The notes: generated by a model not told the origin, from the sequence alone. Positions 45,795-58,212 are shown, counted from the first letter of the stretch. The stretch is DNA of 64,000 nucleotides from Diphasiastrum complanatum (GCA_029204225.1 CM055111.1:20525003-20589002); one strand, 5' to 3'. Numbers and translations are program-made.

Positions 45795-48648
45795 ATGGCC
45801 GGTACTCTTGCTTCTGAAGTAAGACACAACGATGACGATTGTATTTCAGAATCGAATGCTACACATTTGCATGCAGTACCAGAAGCTTCTGTAGCATCTG
45901 TCTTGCCCAAGGTCTCATACTCCATCTCACTTTCTGACTGGGCAAACCCAAACCTGCAATCCCTACATGCCAACCTTGCCAGCCTTACTTGTGAAAATTC
46001 AAAAGCGTGGAAAACTTCAGAGAAAGACTCATGGTCTGAAAGTGCTGCCATGACCTTTCGCAGAAACGCCTCTATTACGAACGCGTCACATCCTCACTTT
46101 ATAAAAAATGACTACGTTTTCAAGTCTCCTGATGTAGATTATACGCTAGATCAAGAAAAGAAACGACTTTTGGTGAGTTCTATACCTTCCTGTTTGATGA
46201 ACAATATGCATTTGGCAGCAGCAGAAGGTCCTTCTATAATCAACAGTTCAGCTAAGGGGATTGAAAAGCCTTCAGGGGGGTTCCTAAACTCTCAAGTCAG
46301 TAACCTTGATGTCAATAAAGTGATGCAACAGAGCTTGTCAATCTCGCATTCACGACAGCCAAGCACTTTGATGCCAAAAAAGCCAATGACATTACTGGAC
46401 TTGAATGTTGTCAGCGAAGTCCGGAAAGTGGATGATGCAGATCGTGTGATTCCCGATTGTTGCTCGCCCTCAAGGAAATCAGGTGGTCAGATTTGCATGC
46501 CTGATAATAAGGTTTCTGAATCTGGATGGACAAGATACTTGGATCAATCAACAGATTTAAGTGCACGTGGGAGCTCTCTAGAGTTGAGTTGTCCAGAGTC
46601 GAGAATTGGTTCACAAGCTAGCAGATCTCCTAGGAAAAGGACTGCTCAGCATGGTTCTTGTAAAAAAGCCATGGCAAACTTTGAGGATTCATCAATGGCT
46701 TCGGATGCATCCTCTGGTCCTGAGCAGCCATTTTTATATCAAGATGCAGAAGAGCCGTCTGAAGATTCAGCTTTCAGAAAGAAAGTATTCGGTGCTGAAG
46801 CATCAGCCTTAAGGGATGATGCGTGCACCTCGAAAATCAGTTGTGAGATCACATCTGGCGGCCTTACGGCTATAGATTGTAGAATGACCAAACGAAGAAG
46901 AAGAGACGATTTTGCTATAGCCTGTCCAGCAGCACCTGACATTTCATACAGAAAAGAAACCCCACAGGTATCAAAAATTTGCTTGAATGTCTCTATTACT
47001 TTGCTCTTCTGGAAGAAAGAATATCTTTATAAGAATCTGCTGTTCATTTTTGGCAGGGGGTAATGAAGATTCGATAAGTGTATTTTCCATGCTTGAAGGG
47101 CTTTTGTTTTCCTTTTTTCGAGACGGATCTCTAATTCTTCCGTAAAGAAAATCTGCTTATGGCAAGTATTTCATCTTCCACTAGTGTGCTCACACGGTGT
47201 GTAGTATTTTGTACCATTTTGTGCAGGTGGCAGCCGGGGAGACCGATGCCAATTCATCTGAAGGAAGCGGTGACAACTTGAATACACATCATCAATCAAC
47301 GTTCTCTGAAAACGTAAATTATGTGAGCCCCACATATATCAAAGACGATTAAAACCATATAAGAGTCTTGTGAATGACTGATGTTTGAAGTAGGTGGATC
47401 TTTTGATGTAGTCCAAATTATTTTGACAGGTGTATGAGTTTTATCTAAAGGATATGAGCTTTATGATATAATATCTGAATTAGTGGGCACATATATACTT
47501 ACAAGAGTATCTTCTTTTTTGCAGGATGAGGGAGATCTTGTTGATGATCGCCTGGGGATTCTACAGCAGTTGATTCCAAACAGTGAAAAGGTGAGAAATG
47601 CTTTTTATTCAAGTCGAAGCAACTAAGAATATCTAGCTTTGCGTATTCAAAGGCCATAGAAACAACTTGAATCTGGGCTGCGTTCATTCTCACAAGTCCA
47701 GTGCAGAGCTAGCTTTTAGTGCTCCAGGTTCAGATTCATAAACATAATATCGTATCTGCAGTGCGAAAATTGAGAAGGATCAACTTAAAAACAGATTCGC
47801 TTAGAGCAGAATTTTGAAGCACAGTAGATTTTTATCATTCATTGAGGATCTGTGATTGCCCTGTTAAATCCTACTCATAAAAGACAGGTTCTTCTTAAAA
47901 ACTTCGGCAATCTCTTAGATTGCGAGGCGTCTACAAAAACTACCGTGTTTTTAATTCGAAACCAACTCAAGTAGATTGACCTTTGTTAAATGGTCCTTTT
48001 ATGTGCAGCTAGATAGAGAAGAAATGTTGGCAGTTGCAATCGATTATGTGAAGTCCCTTGAACTCAAAATCAAAGTAAGAGAATTTTATGCTTTAGCGCT
48101 TTCTATATTTGTATTCAACCGGTTGCAAATCAGATTATTTCTTCTCATGCTGCATTCAATAGAATCAACACAATATCATAACATAAAGATACAGGAAAAT
48201 ATTCTAGGGTAAACGAATGCTTTTAGCACGTGCTTCAGCAACGATGTTCATACGAATGCTCTAAATCCGACCTATTTTTGAAAGGAAATTGTCATCTCAA
48301 AATTCTTCCCATTTGTATGAATGTCATAATGCTCTAGTTTTGGTGCTCTTTTCCGTGGCTTTTGCCACGCTTAAGATACATTATTTATCTTCTTATTCTG
48401 ATGCATGGTTAGGATTATGGTATTCTGTTTAAATGTGGTTGCTGAGTTCGACATTATGGTGAATGAACCAGATGTTTGAAACAGCGAAGATGGAAATGGC
48501 TCATCCAGCAGGCACGGGAGCGACAGAAAACTTCCCACAAGCACCAGCTATTGACGTTGATGGATTTGAAAGCATAGTTGAAGGAACTGCTTTGCAAGAA
48601 AAGGGTTTGTGTTTGATGCCGGTTTCTCTCCTGGGCAAGGCTTTATAG
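45795..48648 (+). CDS. Atypical helix-loop-helix transcription regulator lacking a basic region
   Basis: Five exons, all joints GT-AG and phase 0: 45795-46967, 47227-47313, 47525-47590, 48009-48074 and 48472-48648, giving 522 residues. Exon 1 encodes a long Ser-rich region, with a possible nuclear signal KRRRRD at residues ~366-371. Exons 3 and 4 encode the two helices: DDRLGILQQLIPN and REEMLAVAIDYVKSLELKIK. The last exon ends GLCLMPVSLLGKAL, like the C-terminus of several plant bHLH proteins of the LRL type (GLCLMP motif). Before helix 1 the sequence is acidic (DEGDLVDD), so the His-Glu-Arg DNA-contact residues are absent. Such proteins usually dimerise with true bHLH factors and block or modify them. 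That role is inferred. Open frames and clean splice sites argue the gene is alive. Confidence 0.75.
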
Positions 48649-50930
48649 ACAACGCTAAAGACCTCATCAGAAGGTTGTGTACATTACCAAAATCGGTTTC
48701 GGCAGTAATATTGTTATGATCCGTGATATATATCCCTTTTTTGAGCTACGATATTTTGTCCTGGTTGCAACCACGAAGATTATCCCAGTGAAAATAGGGG
48801 GCCAACATCTTATTACAAAAATAGATACTTCTTTCAGTGGAAGATCAAAGCAAAGCGAACTCCATCCTTGCATTCACATGTGTGCCGCTGTGCTGTGCCT
48901 TGAATCTTGATATAATTCTATCTCTAGTCATAAGTACAAGGCAGATATCTAAAGCGTGATCATGCATTGAATCTTAGATCATACTATCCGTACAGATATA
49001 CGTGGTACTGGTAGATGAAATCATGAATGCCCTATGATTTTGGACTGGGTTTTTTAACACATACGTCCTGCTTAATTACAGGTAGGTTAACATTAAATCA
49101 AAGACTGAAAAGTGCTCACACCATTGCTCCTTGAGGTACACTAGACATCACAGCCTTCAGGTACAATACAAATAGCTGAATTTGATCTCCACACATGCAC
49201 TGTACAGACAGTATAGTCTGTGATTCAGAATCCAGATTCCAGATCACCCAGATTCGGGAATCTGGACAACGTGTCACTGTACGGTGGTTATTGAGAACAC
49301 ATGAATTGTTTTCCCGACTACTGACAAAGCTACAACTCAATGCAGAGAGATGGAATGGCATGCATTAATTGCAAGGGACAGCTTACAGCTGTGTTGTACA
49401 CAGACAACAGAGAGTAGATGAACCATAAATCCTATACGGACTTCGAGTTAATACACATTGCGAGCAATATATATACATAGTTGAAGATATACAGGACAAC
49501 AACAATTTTCCAATTTTTCAGTGACCGTCCTTGAAAACCCAGAAATGTACTGGATATTGGAATGTGTAGTTGAAGGAATCAAGCAATAACGTGTTATTCA
49601 GAAATTACCGTACTGTTTCCCACTGCTCTCTTTGATACACATATTAGATAGCAAGTAGTTGAGTGTTGTCCTTTTTACAATGTCATTCCTCCTCGAGGCA
49701 ATGTTGCTTGAAGTTTTATTTCAATATGTTGCATTTAGTAAAGGCATGTCACTTTTTGAAATGTTTTGCTTTTCTAAACATCATTCAATGCAATGCAAGG
49801 TGCTCAAGGTTTTGTGTGTATTTTGAAAGCACCTCCGCCGAATATGTATCCACCTTTCTCTCGCCTCCATAATCTGCCATTCTCTCTCCCGAACGTGCAT
49901 TCTTTTTCCACCTTCTCATCTTGCATTTTGGTGTGGAAGGCCTCTGGGCCCGTTGAGCCTCCAAGGCACTACCCTGCTTTTTGGTCCCCGAGCCCAATGT
50001 CATCATGCCATGTGGCAAGAGCAAGGGCAGGGGCAGCAAATGCCCACCAAAAATTTGAAATTTTTGGTGGGCCTCGAAATCCCCACGACCTGCGCGCACG
50101 CAACCCACAATGCACTAGCCCAAGAAATTATTGACGGGTTCCCAATGCTCCATATCCATGCGCATGTGTGCACACGTTTTGGAGGTTAAGTGTAATTTTC
50201 AATATATATCTAGTGGTTGGAAGAATTGCAAGGAATTTATGGGATAAAGAAACACGTGTCAATTACAAGAACCTAGGCAGAGTCTCTAGGCAAGTTTTTG
50301 TGAATAAAAATTTAATTTTTTAGATAAAAAAAAAAAAACATGTGGCTGTGATTAAGTTGGGGCCAAAATGGGCAATGCATCTAAGATGCAGGGCCATGGA
50401 CCTCTAGCATTTCGTGTAGGTAAGGGCCCTGCCTGAGGGCGGGACCCTCTCTAGAAGGAAGGCCCTCGGACAGGGCCTTCCACCACGTGTAAAATCAGTT
50501 TTTTCTTTTTTACAAAAGAAAGGGAGTCACCTCCTTGGCATAATTTGGGAATCTCCCTTTCTTTCTTTTTTTAGATCTATTTAATAGCCTCAACCTTCCA
50601 TCAAGAAAATTCATTGTGAAGCACATTGTAAGTTTATCAATTAGCCTTGTATTGGCTACATGTAACTTTTACCAATAATTGTGTAAAAGTGAGACACCTA
50701 CAAGATATAACTTCAAAATCTCAAATTTTTGTATGGTCCTCTAAATCACTAAGATGAGCTAGAGGATGGCCTATGCATTCCAATATCGTTTAGACACTTG
50801 GGTCACGTATATATTCTAATAACCATAAAAATATATATCTTTACAATATGTCGTAAGCAAGATCAATAAGCTACAGCCTAAGATATTCATGTGCAATGAA
50901 AAGCTAACTCAATAGAGGCAGACTTGCTCA
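48649..50930. other. Intergenic region with palindrome
   Basis: The first few hundred bases are probably 3' untranslated DNA of the HLH gene. No gene seen beyond it. Frames around 49785-50130 overlap on both strands without motifs. The GC-rich stretch 49950-50110 holds a perfect 31-base hairpin. Confidence 0.45.
50042..50072. repeat. 31-base palindrome
   Basis: GCCCACCAAAAATTT, a single G, then AAATTTTTGGTGGGC: 15-base arms perfectly complementary around one base. It could form a hairpin or cruciform. There is no following T run to suggest a terminator. Confidence 0.85.
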
Positions 50931-50949
50931 GCATTCACGTTCTTCCTGA

Positions 50950-51180
50950 GGCAGGCAATAGCAGCTAACATTTCTATGTCAGTGATTCATGTAGTATTAC
51001 TGCTGTGATGTTTTCGCCTTCCATCACTTATTGTCTTGCAATATTCTACAATGTGGAACACTGCTACGGATTCATGTTGTTTTTCTGTAGTAGTTAATAG
51101 CAGCTAACATTTCTACGTTAGTGATTTATATTTACAGTAGCTGGCATTTCTATCTCAGTGATTCACACAGCGATATTGCA
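50950..51180 (+). repeat. Short direct repeats
   Basis: AATAGCAGCTAACATTTCTA and a following GTYAGTGATTYA recur at ~50958 and ~51106, with a partial copy at ~51134. No coding role. Confidence 0.6.
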
Positions 51181-51829
51181 GTTGTGTGCAAATGTATTGT
51201 CCATTCAATTATTTGATGTACATATTTTATTGTGCCATTTATTTCTGTTATTGCAAGAATGCTATTCTTTATGTTTTGTTTCTGCTTAGTGCATGGTGAT
51301 CTACGACACCTCAGTCACTGGCTTAATCTCTTGCATTTCTGATTGTTAAGTAGCTCTCTTTCTGAGCGATTGCGTCCACCGATCACAAGTAGTTCTACAC
51401 ACAATTAGAACGATTCATGCACTAGCAACGACATTCTTAAACACACAATGTACATGATCCATTCATGCTCTCTCACACTAATGACTCACACAGTCCATTC
51501 ATTTACAACAAGTGAGACAGACATTGTAGATGCGTTTGCGCATCGATTCTTTTCGTTTCAGACAGATTGTCAGTAATAGACTCATGATCTTTACAGATTG
51601 TGATTAGCCTTGTGAAGTACGCGGTTATGTTTGCTACTATTTTGTGCTCACCTGCATTATTGACTTGTATAATTTGTTATACTTAATCTGATTACAGCTC
51701 TATCTGTTTCTGCGTTCAGATCCGTGTCAATATTGCAATGTTTTTCTACGTTCTGTTTGGCTATCTGATTGATTGTCTGACTGTCTGCTCATCGCTTCCG
51801 CAAAATTTATTTTGTTCTTGTGTTCGACT

Positions 51830-52389
51830 ACTAAGTCACCAATAGTGCACACACCGAGAGAATAGAAGGGCTCGCTCTAATATTCTCCAACACCCACTAT
51901 TGTCTCGGAATCCATATCCAACGAGATCGACTGTTAATCTAGAATTTAGTTTAGTCACCTTGCTAGTTGGGTAAGCCTTAGTAAGGTTTTGTGTTTTGTC
52001 ACCTAGTGCACACACCGAGAGAATAGAAGAGCTCGCTCTAATATTCTCCAACACCCACTAAGTCACCAGTAGTGCACAACACACCAAGAGAATAGAAGGG
52101 CTCGCTCTAATATTCTCCAACACCCACTATTGTCTCGGAATCCAGACTGTTAATCTAGAATTTAGTTTAGTCACCTTGCTAGTTGGGTAAGCCTTAGTAA
52201 GGTTTTGTGTTTTGTCATCTTAGATAGTTTCAATTCCGTCTCGAGCACTAGTTGGGTAAGCCTTAGTGCTTCCGTCATTATTCTTTATTTCCGCATTTCT
52301 GTTTGAAGCTTGGTTGGAATTTCGAAAGTGGACGATCCTCCCTATACTACAATCTGCATCATAAATAGATCTAGCACAAACAAGATTTA
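51830..52389 (+). repeat. 5' LTR remnant with internal tandem duplications
   Basis: The last ~250 bases match the right LTR. Upstream, a ~60-base unit (GAGAATAGAAGGGCTCGCTC, then TAATATTCTCCAACACCCAC) occurs three times, at ~51845, 52005 and 52070. A ~72-base unit starting TGTTAATCTAGAATTTAG occurs twice, at ~51931 and 52148. The right LTR has the second unit once and lacks the first, so the left one has been rearranged. Confidence 0.8.
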
Positions 52390-52405
52390 CTTCCAACATT
52401 GGCAC
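52387..52405 (+). promoter_or_regulatory. Primer-binding site of the gypsy element
   Basis: ATTGGCACCGTTGCCGC directly follows the LTR end CCAACA. It matches the plant Tat/Athila consensus GGCGCCGTTGCCG with one change, and resembles the site at 14420. Confidence 0.7.
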
Positions 52406-52714
52406 CGTTGCCGCTTATTAAGCATTTCTACCTAGCTTCTTTTCCTTTTGTTTTTTCACTTACGTGTTGTGTGTTTGCTTGTTCGCCTATCTTCTATCTT
52501 CCAACCACAGGACGAGTCTTCTCTCCAAGTCCTACACGAGCTGCAGAGCAACTTATCAAGCCGGGGGGAAGCAACAAAAGAGTCAATTCGGGCATTTTCT
52601 TTGAAAAAAAGTGACCCAAGTGATTTTTTTTTGAACAAAACAGGTATATCAGAATTCGTCAATCTGTTTGTAGCTTTAACAGACCCTGATCTTTCATTTT
52701 ATCACCTCCATGAA

Positions 52715-53430
52715 TTCTGACCACGGTCAGCGTGATATACTGTCAAAATCCCTTATTTCTCAATATGTCCTAACACAATACCATGTGTTACCCAGATATG
52801 GCATTTTCCAAGATTAAGGGAGATGCCAAAGCGTTGACATTGGATAAAAAAAAATTTGAGCACAGACAGATGGCGTGTTTCTTCTGAATGTGCACCTAAA
52901 TCGTCCAAATAAACCTCTAGGGTATCGCCCATCTACTGAGAAAAGGTAGCTTGCATAACACGTTGGAAGGTAGGGGCATTGCAAAGACCAAAAGGCATGA
53001 CTTTCCAGCAGAAGGTTCCCCATTCTGTGGCAAAAGCGATTTTATGTTGACCTTCTTCAACAATTTGGATCATATTGTATCCGCTAAAGCCATCGAAGAA
53101 GGAGTAAGCCTCATCTCCTGCTAGATTTTCTAAGATGGGTTCTCCGAAAGGTAATGGAAAATGATCATGTTCGGTGATGGCGTTAAGTTTCTTAAAAGTC
53201 GACACAAATGCAGAGTTTTCCATTTTTCTTAGGAACGACGATAGTTGGGGAGACCCACTCAGTATGTTCGATTTCATAGATAAATCTCGCATATAAGAGG
53301 CATTGTAATTCTTCTTTGATCTTGGCATTATAGATTGGATTGCATATGTATGGACGACTAGCAATTGGCCTCGCATCCGGTTTAAGTGGGATACGATGCA
53401 CATCTACCTGGGGTGAGATGCCTTTCATGT
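52715..53430 (-). pseudogene. Gypsy reverse transcriptase (inverted segment)
   Basis: Reading leftwards from ~53428: ARPIASRPYICNP, YEIEHTEWVSPTIVVPKKNGKLCICVDF, LNAITEHDHFPLPF, AYSFFDGFSGYNMI, FGLCNAPTFQRVM, then after a stop the catalytic box as LEVYLDDLGAHS. After a frameshift it gives FGISLNLGKCHIWVTHGIVLGHI. All core RT blocks are recognisable, with one frame change after CVDF. The last recognisable words lie at ~52720, exactly where the inverted piece should end. RNase H is absent. Confidence 0.8.
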
Positions 53431-53669
53431 CTTTATAGGTCCACGCAAAGACATGTCTATATTTTCAGAGGAGTTTCTCAAGTCGTCTGCATTGTTCGCG
53501 ATTGAGATGAGCTCCGACGTGGACAATATATTTGTTGGTTTCATTTGGCTCACTCAGAGAAAGGGTGATGGTTCGCGCAGGGCTGTCGTAGGGTGAATTA
53601 CCATTTGGCTCACATTGAGCTTGGGGTAATTGGATTCCATCGATTCCGGAGGGGGGGCTTGCCTTTCAC

Positions 53670-55700
53670 CTACCGGGATGGTGATTGGGGATGTTCGGGG
53701 ATTGATGTAGAAACAGAGGCAATCTCAGGAACTTTCCTAATAGTTGTGAGGTCGTCAGGCAATTGAATTTCAAGCGATTTTTTGATCTTTTCTTTCATAG
53801 TGTGGCCACGTGGTTGAGGCTTTGGCTGTGGGGACGTATGTGGATGAGGAACGGGTGGTACATCATGGAGGATCTCATCATCAATTTGAAAGATGGTCTC
53901 CTCCTCGCAGAGACCCCATGGATAGTTTGGACGTTTGATATGGTAGAATTTTGTATTAGGCTTTTCAACTGTAACCTTGGCAACCGATTCCACCTTGGAA
54001 GCATGTTGCGGATAGGCCCTAAGTGGAAGTGCCTCCATGTAATTGAGGATCTTAATATAAAAAATGTCCAAATTGTGAAAAATGCAAAAATAAGCTTGGT
54101 AGAGGCCAAAAATCTTGTATATAGATAAAAACACATGTGTGGAGCCTGTTCCCACGTGTGAAAATAATGTACTTGTCATGTACCATAATCATATAGGTTG
54201 TACATATGATTTAATTCAAGTTCTAGTGGCTAAAAAGGCCAAAAACTAGTTTTCTAGACAGATGACACATGGCATCAATCTATTGATTGCATGAGCCACA
54301 TCCTTTGGTCAGGTGTCATATCACATGTGTAGAGGACAGCTCACATGTGTGGAATAAGCTGAAGTAGGCGAATTTTGACTTCTAGAAGATTTCCAAGTAG
54401 ATCTCTATATAGAAGGAAAATGGACCAAAAGTGCTAAAAATAGAAGGTTTTGTCCAAGTGTCAGTTTTGCATGATGAATCATCATATGACAAAGCACCTT
54501 CACACATGTGGGATCAGAGGGATGATCAGTACCACGAGCTCCCACTTATTGTATGTATAGAGCCACATTTGGCCATAATCAATGTGAGACACCAATCTTG
54601 GTTTTGGAAGCAATTTGAGTGATTCTCTCCATCTGTCTACATTTGTTTTGATTGTTTTGAGGTTCTATCAATGTGTACTTGATTTTTAGATTGGATTCCG
54701 TACTCAGACAGTGTTTCACACGTGTGAAACCATAAAGTACACTTACCTTCAATTAATGATTGTTCTTGTTAGGATTTTGTGTCTAGAATTGATCTAGATT
54801 GATCTTAATCTGAAGTAGATTGATAGATCAAGTAATCTGACAACCAATCCCTCTTGAGGATCAGATTAGGATCCACTCTTGGTACTCTTTGTACTTTTTC
54901 CACACAAATCTTCTGGGCAATTTTGAATCGTAAGACATTTTCATTATCGACGAATAAATCTTCTGATTCATTAGTAGGTAGCCATGCACCATTTAGTAAC
55001 TCATCATTGTGTGGAAGAATATCAATAAAATTGATATTGATGATAGGTGTATCAAGATCAGGTAATTGGTCATGATCGATCGAGAGTGGAGGTACAATCA
55101 TCTTGACAATAATTGACAATCACACAATCAATGGTAGCTAGACTGTGACTCCAGTTTATGATATCAGTAGATTTAACATAATGACCTTTTTTGTGGCTAG
55201 ACTGATATGGTTCAAACACTGAGTTGGTGGTCGAGGACCCTTCGTCATGGATGCGTGCAGGTTTGAGTTTGTCCGTTGAATCAATGGTGACAAAACTGTC
55301 ATGATTTCCAAAAGTGACTCAGCCTTTGCTCCGTACCTGCTGCTGAGTTTTGCTGGGTGCAAGTGTAGGGGCTTGGCGTTGGGTTTGTGCCCAAGTCAAG
55401 ACCCAAGCAGGATGAGTTTCAACTGATAAAGTTTCTACTTGCACGGAACAGACAGGAGTAGCAGGTTTGGACCACAGTTTTCACAAGCTGGAGGAATACG
55501 GAGTTTATCTGGGTAGCGAATACTAGGATGCTTACCTGCACAGATAGAACATTCTTGTATTGTGTGGGAATTGATGCGCGAAAAAAATAACTTGGTTTGG
55601 ATTGTAAGCTTGGGCATTGGGATCCACTGTTTGAGCATTAGAATCATAGGTATAATAAACAACCATTTCAGTAGAGTATTGCGGTTGAGTATTGTCTTCT
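53670..55700 (-). pseudogene. Gypsy Gag-Pol middle region, split by a solo LTR
   Basis: From right to left: CSICAGKHPSIRYPDKLRIPPACENC (degenerate knuckles, ~55590), a linker, then KICVEKVQRVPRVDPNLILKRDW up to ~54850. A solo LTR interrupts at 54843-54074. The frame resumes as NLDIFYIKILNYMEALPLRAYPQHAS and ends in a Pro-rich HTSPQPKPQPRGHT stretch. A protease core was not clearly recognised. It lies between gag and RT, where a Pol linker and protease belong. Confidence 0.55.
54074..54843 (+). repeat. Copia solo LTR nested in the gypsy element
   Basis: Begins TGTGAAAAATGC. It shares CACRTGTGTGGAGCCTGTTC and following sequence with the LTR at 31185. Flanks are CCAAAT on the left and CCAAT on the right, a near-match consistent with a decayed target duplication. 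An exact ACACGTGT lies at 54718, with ACATGTGT variants at ~54131, 54314 and 54336. No internal sequence remains. Confidence 0.7.
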
Positions 55701-55929
55701 ACATAGTAGGTTGCCGGATCGATGGTATTCAGATCAAGATAATGGACAGCTTGTTGTGGGGCAGGTTGATTAACAACAAACTGTTGATGTGGTGGTTGGT
55801 ACTGATTTGGTGCAGTTGGTCATGGTTGGTAGATCTCTGGTCATGGCACAGGTGGTTGTGGAGGGTAGGGGTGGTATGCTCGATAGATGGTGGTCTGGTT
55901 GCTATTGGAAAATGGTTTCGCAGTTGAGG

Positions 55930-56870
55930 GCATTCATTAGTAGTATGATGCTATGAGCAGATTGGACACCAAACATTTTCTCTTGCTGGAAAGGATTTCT
56001 CAACAATAAGTTTCATGGCGGTTTGGAAATCGGCGGTGAGCTTATCCATATTAGATTGTTGAGCTTTTTGCCAGGTTTCCATTCGATGTAGAAGTTCAGA
56101 AGATTGGGCAATATTGTCAGACTTCGGGTGATTAGGACGGTCCGGATTCTTAGATTTCTTTTCACGATGATCAAAGTCATCATCGAAATTTTCATCTTCC
56201 TCACGGATAGCATCAGTCATCACATTTTTAAGTTGATCATAAAGGTCAACTGGTTTGAGTTCCCGGTGAATGTTTTTAGGCAATCCAACCAAGAACAGTT
56301 TTATGGCCATATGTTCATCAACACATTCTACTTTGAGACAATTAAAACGCTCAATGTAGTTTTGAGTAGACTCTTCGCGATGCATCTTGATATGGGTAAT
56401 TTGGATGAATGGGCTTTGAGTCAGTTTGGATGGTTTGAAACGCTTGACGAGAGTGTCCTTGAGGGTGGTCCAAGAAGCAAGATCAGGAGCTTCGAGATTT
56501 AGATACCACTCGTTGGTTGTTCCATAGAGTACCATGGGAAATAGGCGAAGCTTTTCAGTTTCAGAGGTATCTCCATAAAAACGGCATGCATTATCAAAGT
56601 CTTGGAGAAATCAGACTGGGTCAGATTCTCTATCGTACTTTGGTGCATCGATACGTGGAATTCTGTGTTCTAGTCGTGGAGGAGCCAGCAGAGTCACGAC
56701 ATGATGTAAAGTGTGGAGGATCAGGTCAGTATTGTACTTGGCAAAAAAGACAGTTTGCTTGCAGAATGGAGAGTGTAGGACAAAAAACTGGTCTTTTTGG
56801 CCGTAATAGAATTTGCGGACATGCTGAGAAATCATGGAGAGGCAGGTAAATCGAACTGTAAGACTTGTGA
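55930..56870 (-). pseudogene. Gypsy gag (inverted segment)
   Basis: From the right: PPRLEHRIPRIDAPKYDRESDP, a stop, FLQDFDNACRFYGDTSETEKLRLFPMVLYG, then the open frame 56535-55951 with WYLNLEAPDLASWTTLKDTLVKRF, IERFNCLKVE, KLFLVGLPKNIHREL and TDAIREEDENFDDDF. It ends at a partial knuckle (WCPICS). It closely resembles the gag at 20-21.3 kb. Confidence 0.85.
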
Positions 56871-56996
56871 ATCCTGAAAAGGAGTGTTTTCTATCTAAAT
56901 ATTGATTTTTTTATATTTTTGGAAAAAAATTGTACTATTAGAATTTGCGGGTGGGACAAGAAATTCGTGCTCACTGAGAACGATTTTTAGGGCAGA

Positions 56997-58212
56997 TGGA
57001 TCCTTCCTTGTCTAAACTTGAACAACGTGCACTGGTACTCAAAACCAAACCTTATACGTTAATTGCAAGACAACTCTACAAGCAAGGGTTAGATGGAATC
57101 ATTCGACGATGTCTTACTGAAGGTGAAATACCCTCTGTAATTTCTCTCACTCATGAAGGTATTGGTGCAGCCATTTCTCTTCTGAAACGACTGCTAAGAA
57201 AATCCTCTTGGCTGGTTTTTTATGGTCAACACTCTTCAAGGATACGCACAATTACACTAAGGCCTGTGATGTTTGCCAACGCACAAAACGCTTTCAAAAG
57301 ACTGACTACATGCCTTTACACTGATCAAGCTTTCCATACATGGAGGATTGAACACGTCAGACCCATTAGTCTCGTTGCTCAACACACACAATCTCGTTAC
57401 ATCATAGTAGCTACGGACTATTACACAAAATGGGCTGAAGCAAGAGCTGTTCACAATGCCGATGCTCATTCTACCACAAAATTTCTCTATGAATAGGTTT
57501 ATAGTTCGTTTCGGCTGTCCTCTAGAACTTATCAGTGATAGATATACACATTTTCTTAACTCTGTCATAGCAAATCTCCTTTCAAAAAAATTTGTGATAC
57601 ATTGCAAAAGTTCCCCATACTATCCATGATGCAATGGCCAAGCGGAATCCACCAATAAAATCCTATGTGGAATTCACCAAAGCCGTCGAATCCAGTCGAT
57701 CTGATTGGGAACTCAAACTTCATGCTGCTCTCTGGGCTTATCGCACCACACCGAAGAGAGCTACATGCTTAATTCCTTTCCAGCTAGCATATGGTCAAGA
57801 AGCCGTTATGCTTGTAGAATTTCATATCCCCTCCCTTCGAGTGGCCTATAATCTTGAGCTAGATAATCAACAGACTCTAGCAAACAGGTTATTCCATCTG
57901 GAACAACTATGCGAAACACGACAGATCAGCATCCATGCTCAACAAGTCCACAAATGTCGACAAAAAGCGTGGCATGATCGATTATTGAAACTTAGAGACT
58001 TCCAAGTTGGCGATAAATTCTTGCTATACCAGGCCAAAGCCTTTAAAAGCAAACTGGAATTTTGTGGCCAAGGACCTTACGTTATTAATAAAATCTTTGC
58101 CTCTAGATATAAACAACTCCAAACCCTTCAAGGCGATATCCTCGACATTGTGGTCAATGGGAGCAGACTGAGAAAGTACAATGAACCATGTTTTTATCTT
58201 GATATGTATTAG
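56997..58212 (+). pseudogene. Gypsy integrase
   Basis: The opening, SKLEQRALVLKTKPYTLIARQLYKQGLDGIIRRCL, is the linker after RNase H. The zinc-finger region (SLTHEGIGA...CDVCQR in a shifted frame) is broken. Catalytic core: Asp in IIVATDYYTKWAEA, Asp in LELISDRYTHFLN (after a stop and frame change), and Glu in GQAESTNK. The C-terminal part (LWAYRTTPKRATCLIPFQLAYGQEAV, DFQVGDKFLLYQAKAFKSK, GPYVINKI) is open from ~57634. All three acidic residues persist, but stops and frameshifts disable it. Confidence 0.8.

Noticed and set aside
53763-54128. 121-codon plus-strand frame
   Set aside because: It is the antisense shadow of the inverted gypsy Gag-Pol frame.
52715-56870. A second, independently inserted gypsy element on the minus strand
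   Set aside because: No LTR, primer site or target duplication bounds it, and it supplies exactly the domains missing from the plus-strand element.
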